Below are positions 16,576-24,137 of a stretch of 64,000 bases of DNA, piece after piece. The translations under genes were made by a program, and so were the position numbers. The DNA lies in assembly GCA_023392595.1 (NCBI GenBank), contig JAEVYU010000003.1:45725-109724 (forward strand), read 5' to 3'. A model generated the notes under the pieces. It saw only the letters and a list, made by a program, of their open reading frames with translations. It had not been told where the DNA came from and ran no database searches. Every line of letters starts with the position of its first letter. Position 1 is the stretch's first letter. Source of the DNA: Bacillota bacterium. Its GTDB lineage: Bacteria > Bacillota > UBA4882 > UBA8346.

Positions 16576-17677
16576 GGAGCCGCCCTCTTTTTCCCCTGAA
16601 TAAAGCGACAACATAAACGATGAAGGGATAAATGACTACAGGCCCTATCCCATAATGACGTATACTGGTAAAAACCGTATTTAACCAGTATGTGTTTGGA
16701 AAGACCATCAATCCGCTAATCCCTGTTAAAACCAATAATCCAATGATTGTATAGTGAAAGTTCAATACCGGAAATTGTTGGGTAAGGCCGCCGGCCAAAA
16801 TAACGAAGTAATAGGAAACGGCGATCAAAAACATAGTCAGCCAGACTATAATAAATAGTAAGCCGAATTGTTCCATTACCAGGTAAGGAATACTCAATGA
16901 ATGCACTGCTTCTAAATTAGGCCAGATAAAGCGCTGACAGACGGGAGCGCTGAAAATTCCGATGGAACCCACGACACTCAGAAAAAGGAGTAACGTTCCC
17001 GAGGCTGCCGCACCCAGCAAGACGGTGCTCAGTTTACCCGGCTTTTTGAGGAGCGGATAGATTAAAAATGCCGTGCTTAGCGGTATGAAATTACTTAAAG
17101 TCACTATCCCCCCGTTTAAATAACCTAGGGGATGCATGGAGAATACCGGTTGTAAAAAGCTGGTCGTCACATTTTGCAAAGAGATCAGTTGCATGAATAG
17201 CCGAAAAACAATCGTAGGGATAAAAATAAAAGCGGCCATCCGGCATACTGCTTTTAGCCCGGCGACCGCAATGTAGCCAACCGCCGCCAACAGCGTTATT
17301 TCAATGGCGATAACCGGGGTACGGTCCAATAAATAAGTCGATATTAAATAGCAGGCATTGGGAACCACCGTGACAAGCCAAATCAGGAAAATCCCAAGAA
17401 AGCTCAAATTTCCTAATAACGCCAGCGGTTTACCGAAGACCCGGGAGGCAACCTGAAAAAGATCCTCATCCGGAAAACGGTTTTTAAAAAGGGTTATCAA
17501 CCCAATGAGCGGCAGGATCAGGATCAAAGATAATAGTACCGCCCAATAGGCGCTGGGGCCGGAAGTTTTGGCGACATCATAGGGAGTAACCAAAAAATCC
17601 AATCCTGATAAAGTTGTCAGTAAAAGAATAAAAAACATTGCCGGAGATAACCGGGGCTCTTTAAATGTCGGTTTCAC
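16565..17677 (-). CDS. Spore germination protein GerB (GerAB/endospore permease family)
   Basis: 370 residues with ten hydrophobic helices, the amino-acid-permease-like receptor subunit thought to bind germinants. The family pattern is seen in LSPAMFFILLLTTLSGLDFL and the later YLISTYLLDRTPVIAIE. The start is the GTG at 17677, with AGGGGG 7 nt upstream; it forms a GTGA overlap with the gerA stop. A longer frame to 17749 would overlap gerA by 76 bp and has no ribosome-binding site. Confidence 0.92.
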   Translation of the reverse strand: MKPTFKEPRLSPAMFFILLLTTLSGLDFLVTPYDVAKTSGPSAYWAVLLSLILILPLIGLITLFKNRFPDEDLFQVASRVFGKPLALLGNLSFLGIFLIWLVTVVPNACYLISTYLLDRTPVIAIEITLLAAVGYIAVAGLKAVCRMAAFIFIPTIVFRLFMQLISLQNVTTSFLQPVFSMHPLGYLNGGIVTLSNFIPLSTAFLIYPLLKKPGKLSTVLLGAAASGTLLLFLSVVGSIGIFSAPVCQRFIWPNLEAVHSLSIPYLVMEQFGLLFIIVWLTMFLIAVSYYFVILAGGLTQQFPVLNFHYTIIGLLVLTGISGLMVFPNTYWLNTVFTSIRHYGIGPVVIYPFIVYVVALFRGKRGRLHEA

Positions 17678-19128
17678 GATGGATCCCCCTTCTTTCCGGA
17701 GCGGAAACGGTCGCTGGGGTGATAAATTCGTAACCTGCGACGAATCCATAGCGGCCTCCGGATCACCGTATCTTCGAGCTCAAGGATTTCTATCGGAGCC
17801 CAGGGAGCGAGGTAAGCTATGCCAAATGAATTCTGGATTGCCGCATGGGTTAAAATCATAATTCCCGCTATCAACAGGCCATAAATCCCCATAAAAGCCG
17901 CGGCCAAAATGAAAACAAACCGGAGAACCCGCCAGGAAAGCCCAATCTCGTAATTGGGACCGGAATAAGAAGCAATCGCGGTGATAATCACAACCACCAG
18001 GGTGGCGTTGGAGACCAAACCGGCAGCCACGGACGCAGCGCCCAAAACTATCCCGGCTGTGACTCCCAGTGTTTGACTGACCGTGGTAGGTAACCGCAGG
18101 CTGCCTTCGCGAAATACCTCCAACACCGTCTCCATCGCCAATATTTCGATTAAAATCGGAAACGCCACTCCCATCCTGCTCCCGGAAATGGAGAGGGCAA
18201 ACTTAATCGGCAGCAGTTCCGGATTGGCCCCGACCAAAGCAACGTATAACCCCGGAAGGGCAACGGCGATATTATTGCCGAGGATTCGGAAGAACCGCAA
18301 AAAAGCGCCAAACCAAAATGAAAAATAATAATCCTCAGGGCTTTGGTATAATTCATTGACTGTTACCGGCACCACAATCCCGTTAGGACTCCCGTCCACC
18401 AGAATGGCAATACGGCCTTCCAATACGGCGGCCACAATTTTATCAGGCCGTTCGGTGCTTTGGGTTAAGGGGAAAACCGAGTAACGGTTATCGGTAATCA
18501 ATTGTTCCACATAGCCGCTGTCGACTATCCCGTCGATGTTGATGGCGGACAACCGCCGGTGGACTTCGGCAACAATGCCTTGATCGGCGACATCATCCAG
18601 GTAAAGGACGGCAATCCTGGTTTGGGTCCGATCGCCAATATTCATCCCGTCAACCCGCAAATGACAATTTTTAATGGCCCGCCGGATCAATAGAATATTT
18701 TCGTCGATGATTTCCAGCAACGAAACTTTGGGGCCGCGAATGGTGCGTTCAACCAGCGGTTCACTGGGTTGACGCTTAACTTCTTGATGGGTATCGAAAG
18801 TAAAAATTTCTCCGCTGCCGGAAAGGTGAACCAGAGTGAACCCGTGTAATAAGTCATGGATTGCTTCCTCCATGTGATCCCGGCGAAAGTGGATTCCATT
18901 GGGGATTAAACTCAATAATTTTTCCCAAGTGGGATTGACTTCTCTCCCCACCTCCAACAAGGGGGTGAGCAAATAGGTTTGCAATTGGGTTTTATCTGTA
19001 TATGAGCTTAAAAATACGACCGAAAACGAATGTTTTCCAAGAGACTCATAATATAAGTCCGCCGGGTTTCCCAGACGGGTTTGGATAAACGATATAAAAT
19101 CATGGATGGATGGTAGAACTGCTTCCAG
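17674..19128 (-). CDS. Spore germination protein GerA, probable CTG start
   Basis: 484 residues from the proposed start. The N-terminal soluble domain (RLGNPADLYYESLG, then LLEIIDENILLIRRAIKNC and the DDVADQGIVAEV region) is followed by four or five membrane helices ending near the ILELEDTVIRRP tail, as in the GerA subunits of nutrient receptors. The first ATG/GTG/TTG in frame is a TTG at 18984, but it would remove 48 residues that match the family. Between the upstream TGA and that TTG there is no ATG, GTG or TTG; a CTG at 19128 lies 9 nt after AAGGAGGAG (19138-19146). Sequence error could also explain this. First gene of gerA-gerB-gerC. Confidence 0.85.
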   Translation of the reverse strand: MEAVLPSIHDFISFIQTRLGNPADLYYESLGKHSFSVVFLSSYTDKTQLQTYLLTPLLEVGREVNPTWEKLLSLIPNGIHFRRDHMEEAIHDLLHGFTLVHLSGSGEIFTFDTHQEVKRQPSEPLVERTIRGPKVSLLEIIDENILLIRRAIKNCHLRVDGMNIGDRTQTRIAVLYLDDVADQGIVAEVHRRLSAINIDGIVDSGYVEQLITDNRYSVFPLTQSTERPDKIVAAVLEGRIAILVDGSPNGIVVPVTVNELYQSPEDYYFSFWFGAFLRFFRILGNNIAVALPGLYVALVGANPELLPIKFALSISGSRMGVAFPILIEILAMETVLEVFREGSLRLPTTVSQTLGVTAGIVLGAASVAAGLVSNATLVVVIITAIASYSGPNYEIGLSWRVLRFVFILAAAFMGIYGLLIAGIMILTHAAIQNSFGIAYLAPWAPIEILELEDTVIRRPLWIRRRLRIYHPSDRFRSGKKGDPS

Positions 19129-19180
19129 GGTAAATAACTCCTCCTTGGTTATGATTCACAATCTTCAGAACGGTTGGTTA

Positions 19181-19206
19181 TATTATGACCCTGAAACTTA
19201 TCATAA
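19181..19206 (-). promoter_or_regulatory. Candidate forespore (sigma-G-like) promoter of gerABC
   Basis: Minus-strand CATAATA at 19181-19187 fits the sigma-F/G -10 pattern CATNHTA, about 17 bp after a weak GTATT -35. GerA-type operons are known to be sigma-G controlled. It lies about 55 bp upstream of the proposed CTG start. Confidence 0.35.
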
Positions 19207-19369
19207 ATACCACAAAATTACGAGCGCCCTCATCTTTGGAACCCGTGCCGCGGACCTATTTTGGTATAAAACCCATCGTGGATGGAGAAATAGATACTGG
19301 TTCAATAATTCCCAGGAATATCGGAGCAGCGGCTTAAGTTTGGGTTTAAATGGGATTGGAGGCCGGGAA

Positions 19370-19834
19370 ATGTTTGAACAATATAGGGAAGACCGGATGA
19401 ATCAAGGATTCGTTGCCGGATTGATTGGAGTATTGCCCGAAATGACTTATACTTTAACACTTTATCAATTTCAGATCATCAAATTACGTTATTTAGATTA
19501 TGCAGCCTGGATGATTTTTCATCATGCCCCGCAAAATTGGTTCCAAACCATCATCGCTCAATTCATCGTCTTTATTTTCTGCGGTTTTTTAGGTATCGCG
19601 TTTAGTTTCGCCATCAAAAAGATCTCCAGTAGAAATTCGAGGGTGAAGGGCGCTTTATTCGGCTTATTCAACTGGTTCTGTATCCATGCTTTCGTTACTT
19701 TGTTTCAAATTAAAGGCCTTTATCCGGTTGGCTTTGCCACATCGGTTCTCCATCTGGTGGGAGGACTCCTTTGGGGAGCAATCATGTCCATGGTATTCTC
19801 ATTTTTAAACCGGAAATATCCGGTTAAGGATTAA
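19370..19834 (+). CDS. Small membrane protein of unknown function
   Basis: 154 residues. The ATG at 19370 has GGAGG 7 nt upstream and gives MFEQYREDRMNQGFVAGLIG; the frame is open to 19106, but that extension overlaps gerA and lacks a ribosome-binding site. Four hydrophobic stretches are visible (FVAGLIGVLPEMTYTLTLYQ, IIAQFIVFIFCGFLGIAFSF, GLFNWFCIHAFVTLF and LLWGAIMSMVFSFL), with a cytoplasmic-looking FAIKKISSRNSRVK loop. The layout resembles small YqhR-like membrane proteins of spore formers, but no family is claimed. It is divergent from gerABC. Confidence 0.65.
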   Translation: MFEQYREDRMNQGFVAGLIGVLPEMTYTLTLYQFQIIKLRYLDYAAWMIFHHAPQNWFQTIIAQFIVFIFCGFLGIAFSFAIKKISSRNSRVKGALFGLFNWFCIHAFVTLFQIKGLYPVGFATSVLHLVGGLLWGAIMSMVFSFLNRKYPVKD

Positions 19835-19942
19835 CGAGTTGTAGAATAACATCTCGAATCAAAGATGTCCCTGACAGCTCCATGTCGAGCTTGCTTCTGC
19901 CCAACCCATCCGGGTTAACTGTAAAATAGCCCAGTCGGCGAG

Positions 19943-19968
19943 AGATCCGGATAAAACCGGATCTTCTT
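19943..19968 (+). terminator. Candidate terminator hairpin
   Basis: AGATCCGG and CCGGATCT form an 8-bp stem with loop ATAAAA, followed by TCTT. It is about 110 bp past the small membrane protein stop and its U-tract is weak. Confidence 0.35.
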
Positions 19969-20016
19969 CGCCAAACCGGGCGCGCTGCCGCATACTTTCT
20001 CATTCCATTGAAGTAG

Positions 20017-20289
20017 TCAATGATTTGAAATTTTCTCTTGCAATTTCCCAAAATAAAGTTCTTCATCAACGGGAATCTGCACCCAATTATCGAGCCAAGT
20101 CAATAAATACATTGCATTGGCAAGCTCTAAGCCGTTAATTCCCTCAACTCCCGGCGCTAATAACGGAGTGCCCTTTAAAATAGCTCTTACCCAATCGCTG
20201 GTAATTCCGGCAGTCAAGGACATGGCGTCGGGATTTCCAACATCCATAACCGGTTGCAATACGCTTACGGTCCCGGTTACTGCATCCGT
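20017..20289 (-). pseudogene. 3' remnant of a Gfo/Idh/MocA-type oxidoreductase
   Basis: The frame encodes only the C-terminal tail of this sugar/inositol dehydrogenase family: TVSVLQPVMDVGNPDAMSL, then GVEGINGLELANAMYLLTW and IPVDEELYFGKLQEKI. Homologues are about 350-400 residues, so the whole NAD-binding domain is gone; an in-frame TAA lies at 20290-20292 and no Rossmann motif is found upstream. A 45-codon frame (20277-20414, beginning MNPVSDDVLGVHGWLE) overlaps its 5' end in another phase and could be further debris. Confidence 0.65.
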
Positions 20290-20292
20290 TTA

Positions 20293-20786
20293 CAGCCCCT
20301 ATATCCGGGGCTGACGGTATCTTTGGCTTTACCGGCGCTGGATCCTGAATTGCCGCAAAAGGACATTTCCAGCCAGCCGTGAACGCCTAAAACATCGTCT
20401 GAAACAGGATTCATCGCCTTCTTTAGGAAGGCGAGATTTAACGGATGAAACGGATTTTAAATTAGTGACGGTAGATGCTTTCGATTTAAATATGGAGTCG
20501 ATTTCTATCGGTTCTTCTTTTTTGCAACTTCTATGAATGCAATAAAAAAAGGATTTTCCCTTGTTTGATTTTCAAACTTCTTTCTTCATACTTTTATTTT
20601 ATCTATGCCTTGTCCAATCAAGGCCACCCCAGTATCCTATAAGTATCCCGTCTATCAACGTCTGGCTATAAATAAGCCTGTTCTGGATTTGGCCAGCGGA
20701 CTTATAAACAAACATTGTTTCATAATTCCACTGCAAAGAAACTAATTGAGAGTTTAGGTTAAATTTTTCTCAGAGCTTTTCCATAA
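20293..20786. other. Gene-poor stretch with two hairpins
   Basis: No recognisable gene. Perfect short stem-loops occur at about 20295-20313 (AGCCCC/GGGGCT) and 20416-20434 (CGCCTTC/GAAGGCG), neither followed by a U-tract. The region lies between decayed genes. Confidence 0.45.
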
Positions 20787-20811
20787 TAAAAAAACCCGGT
20801 CACCACCGGGT
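20787..20811 (-). terminator. Strong terminator after the SH3/TPR-like gene
   Basis: Minus-strand ACCCGGT and ACCGGGT pair around a short loop and are followed by seven T. It lies 92 bp past the end of the broken gene. Confidence 0.85.
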
Positions 20812-20902
20812 CATTACTTCTCATGAATTATTCTTATTCGAATAATTTCCTAATGCAATAAAGGCAAATCTTCTTTTACCGTTATCCAAATCCGCTCCAT
20901 AT

Positions 20903-22824
20903 TCAACGAATGACCTTCAGTTCATTATGTACTGTCAAATTTGAGACCCTATTGATAAATTCTTCTCTGTCTTCATTGATTTCCGTGTTTACTTTGTTGT
21001 ACATTAGAATTGCTTTCACTGCGACACTTACTTTATCATCATAATCCGGGAATTTTTGATCAATAATTTGAATTGCTTGGTCATATTGTTGAAGTTCAAT
21101 ATATTTAAGCGCTATTTTGGAATAATCCTCAGTTTTTATGGTATTCAAATATTTCCAATCTCTATCCGCGATCGAATCAAGAATCTCCGTTGCGCCCGCA
21201 AGAATTCTCATGTCTTGCTCGTGATTTAAAATAATTGATTGATTAATGACTTCACCAATAACCCAAGCTTTCACTTGGTCCGGCTGTTTCTTTTCAAAAT
21301 CCTTCAACAAGTTTAAGGCGGCTTCCGGTTGTTTGTTTTTGTTTTACCAATATGTAATTGTCAATAAGTGATCACTATCTATAGTTTCAAAACTTTTTAT
21401 ACGACTTACAATTTTATTTATTAGTCCACACTCACAATATGCGGTTATCATTGCCTGGAACATTTCTTCTTGGTCCAAGCCTTCATCAGACTTACCCGTA
21501 ATATTCCATGCTTGGTCAAGCAAATTCTCAGCTTGACCGCGATGGTTTATTCCCGCATATTGGATGGCGATATTCATTAAACCTCTAGCTTTACTGATTG
21601 ACCATTCAATTTTTAAAGCCAATGCTTTTGCCTTTTCAAACTGTTTAACCTCGGCGTATCGCCCTGCAATCTCCGCGAGAAGGCCGTCTCTTTGATAATG
21701 ATTCTTTATTCTTTTAGCGATTTCAAATGATTCATTTAATAGATCACTGGTGATTTTATCGCCGTCACCTTTTAGATTAAAATATTTCACCGCCAATTGG
21801 GCTAAACCTGCACATTTAATTGGCTCTTCCTTAAGGGATTTAATTAGTTTGATGTAGGTGTTTATATTATTTAAATTAACATCTTTTAATGAAATATTTA
21901 CTAGCGCCTGCTCTTTGATATTTTTGTTTTTTATCAAGTCAACAGTCTTTTTGGCAGTAGTAATATCATTATTCGCAAGATATTTATCAATAACTTCGCT
22001 TAACGCGCGATCGGCAAAAGTTCCCCCTGTCAATCGAATTGTTTTTATACCGAGTTCGTATTCTCCAAAGGCAATAAAATCAAATGCAAAATCCTCCCAA
22101 GCCTTGTCCCGGTATAAATACTGGTCACATGCACCTTTAATATTGCGAGCTTCAATCACTGCATTATTCAAAATTTCGATGGCCTTTTGCATTTTTCCCA
22201 TCTGGAAATATAGGAGGGCAATATCCCTTAGTTTATAAGCCTTTTCATCATTTTCATCATAGCTGTTTCCGATATAATTGGGGTTAGTCCCAATCGTATC
22301 AGTCGTCACAAGTAATTCGGCCAAGATTTTGTCGGCGTTGTCTTGTTGATTCATCTGAATACATGATTTGGCGATATCGATCAAAACGCCGCATTTTTTA
22401 TTCGGGGCATTAATCCTTTCGGCAATGGAAACTGTGGAGATGTTGTCTTTAAGGTTGTTTTTGAAAGTATAACCCTCAAGAATACATTTATATGTATGAG
22501 ATTCCTGATTGTAGGTAATTCTCTCTTTGCTTATTGGAATATTATCCAATGCTCTACCAATTTCATTTCCATTGAGATCATATAGTATAGTATCCTTTAA
22601 AATCCCGCTGCCCATAGAAAATCTTGCTTCCTGTGTGCTTACTGTCAACGTTATGCTATACCAGTCGTCTTGATAAAATGAATAATCGACTGGGACATTA
22701 TCCTTGATTGAAAAAAGAATTTTACCGTTCGGTTGTTCGCGAATATTTGCCGGACCGTCTACTAATTCAGCCTGCACACCAGCGCTAAGAATCAAAACTA
22801 ATAAAATCAGGAGATATTTTTCAT
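20903..22824 (-). pseudogene. Exported SH3-like / TPR-type helical-repeat protein, frameshifted at the start and interrupted by TAA
   Basis: A clear ribosome-binding site (AGGGTG, 22831-22836) stands 6 nt before an ATG at 22824, but the A-run after it is one base short of the frame that encodes a perfect signal peptide (KYLLILLVLILSAGVQA). The main frame then gives an SH3b-like segment (GPANIREQPNGKILFS, DDWYSITL) and many about 35-residue helical repeats (for example YFQMGKMQKAIEILNNAV). A TAA at 21344-21346 cuts it; the same frame continues for 146 codons to 20903 with the same repeat style. Restored length would be about 640 residues. The two lesions suggest decay, though sequencing error in a homopolymer is possible for the first. 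Confidence 0.75.
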
Positions 22825-23070
22825 ATAAAACACCCTATCTTTTCAATTCAGATACTACAATAATTTACAATTTCGTGATGAAAAAACAAACTCCTTCCAA
22901 TTCTAGGAAAGCACCCGAATCGATTAGAAAAACCATAATTTATTGACCTAAAAATTGACACATAGAAATGTTTTGTTTTCCCTTTTTTTTCCTACTTAAC
23001 TTCAAACTTTTAAAACGGTCCCGTATTTTTTGATCCTAAAGATGATATTAATAAAATAAGATTCATTTCT
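22825..23070. other. AT-rich gap without a gene
   Basis: Contains the ribosome-binding site of the SH3/TPR-like gene. No convincing promoter or other structure was seen. Confidence 0.4.
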
Positions 23071-23362
23071 TTAATCGTCACCGCCAACCAGCTCTCCCTC
23101 ACTGCCCAGTACCTCCAGCATGATCAGGGCGCCGAGCTTAAAACCATATTCAAAGGAAGCGTAAGTTTCCATCAGCCTGAGTCGCAACCCAAATCCAAAA
23201 GTCCTTCCAGCGTTTGATAATCTTCCGCCGGAAGTCTGGCTTGCAACTTTTTCTTGATATCGGAATTTTTTTGGTTTAAGGGACAGTATCCGGGGGCGCG
23301 GGGAACAATCCGTTCGAAGGGGAAGATATGCCGTAGAATAATTCTTCCAGAATAGATTTCAT
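23071..23362 (-). pseudogene. DUF6809-like small helical protein with two frameshifts
   Basis: Read across three frames this restores a protein of about 95 residues of the DUF6809 type: MKSILEELFYGIS, then (frame 2) FERIVPRAPGYCPLNQKNSD and LPAEDYQTLEGLLDLG, then (frame 3) METYASFEYGFKLGALIML. The first shift is near 23325, the second near 23195. DUF6809 proteins are small cytoplasmic helical proteins common in Clostridia, usually in several copies, with no known role. Two shifts in 290 bp make a real pseudogene likely. Confidence 0.65.
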
Positions 23363-23820
23363 GGACATGCCTTCTTTCTACCCCCTACCCTCTCTCGACA
23401 TCACCTAAAATTCAGGTCTATTTCATTTATTAGAACTAATTTGGGGCGATGGGAGGCTTTAAATGCCTCCCACGACCCCTCTCTTGCTCTCCCCCAATGG
23501 AGTTTTTTAATAAAGCGGATTCAGTGGGAGAGTAACCCTAACCGTTGATCTCTAAAGGCTCGTGACTTAGGAGGGGCAGGAGGGCATTTAAAAAAACCGA
23601 ATAAAAAGGCCATCCATTGTTTGTCATTTTAATCCTGTGAATCCGGACCTTTAATAAAGGCGTTTAATCCCGTATCCATTAACCTTTTCTTATTTACCCA
23701 TCATCCTTGAAGTTCTTTCTCTCTGTGTCTCCGGGTCTCTGTGGCTAATTCGGACCAGGATTTCACGGATGGATCGCCATTTTCAACGGCGCCGGATTAA
23801 CGGATTTCCACTGAGAGGAC
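23363..23820. other. Non-coding stretch with one perfect hairpin
   Basis: No gene is supported. GGGAGGC/GCCTCCC (about 23451-23471) forms a 7-bp stem inside a wider TTGGGG...CCCCAA pairing. Sequences such as 'ctctgtgtctccgggtctctgtgg' and 'aatcctgtgaatcc' resemble degenerate intergenic repeats seen elsewhere in the window. Confidence 0.45.
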
Positions 23821-24050
23821 GTATACTTGCTGAACCGTCGCGCATGCATACCGAACGACTCAGTATGTATACCGAACTCTCGCGTATGCATACCGAACCG
23901 TTGCGCACGCATACCGGACGACTCAGTATGCATACCGAACTCCCGCGTATGCATACCGAACCGTTGCCACGCATACCCAACGACTCAGTATGTATACTGA
24001 ACTCTCGCGCATGCATACCGAACTGTTAAGTATGTATGCCGAGGGGCAGG
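23821..24050. repeat. Tandem array of eleven 21-bp units, each built around a near-palindrome, with 63-bp higher-order period
   Basis: Units begin at 23821, 23842, 23863, 23884, 23905, 23926, 23947, 23968 (20 bp), 23988, 24009 and 24030. The consensus is GTATGCATACCGAAC plus a variable hexamer that cycles in threes (ending gactca, tctcgc, cgttgc), giving a 63-bp superunit. The 10-bp core GTATGCATAC is its own reverse complement. No unique spacers are present, so it is not CRISPR. It ends about 90 bp from the pheT stop at the boundary of the accessory region. Confidence 0.92.
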
Positions 24051-24076
24051 GAGGACATAAAAACAAATCTATCCAT

Positions 24077-24118
24077 AAAAAAAGAGGGGAGCCGACTTCG
24101 AACTTCGACTCACCCCCC
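24077..24118 (-). terminator. Terminator after pheT
   Basis: Minus-strand GGGG-GAG pairs with CTC-CCC around an inner TCGAAGTTCGA palindrome, followed by a seven-T tract, about 20 bp past the pheT stop. Confidence 0.75.
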
Positions 24119-24137
24119 GGTTTTCGGTATCAAACCG

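Noticed and set aside
19106..19369. Longer N-terminus for the plus-strand membrane protein
   Set aside because: It overlaps gerA coding and promoter sequence and lacks a ribosome-binding site; a strong site is at the ATG at 19370.
21344..21346. Programmed readthrough or recoded stop in the SH3/TPR-like gene
   Set aside because: The codon is TAA, not used for selenocysteine or pyrrolysine, there is no hairpin next to it, and the gene has a second lesion at its start.
23769..24029. Open frames on both strands across the 21-bp array (repeating RMHTE-type peptide)
   Set aside because: A 21-bp unit without stops opens several frames at once; no ribosome-binding site, and one unit is 20 bp, which breaks the period without selection to keep a frame.
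23821..24050. CRISPR array
   Set aside because: Units are directly contiguous and 21 bp long, there are no unique spacers, and no cas genes are nearby.
24084..24118. Part of the 21-bp array extended into the pheT terminator
   Set aside because: The sequence no longer fits the unit and is explained by the terminator stem and T-tract.
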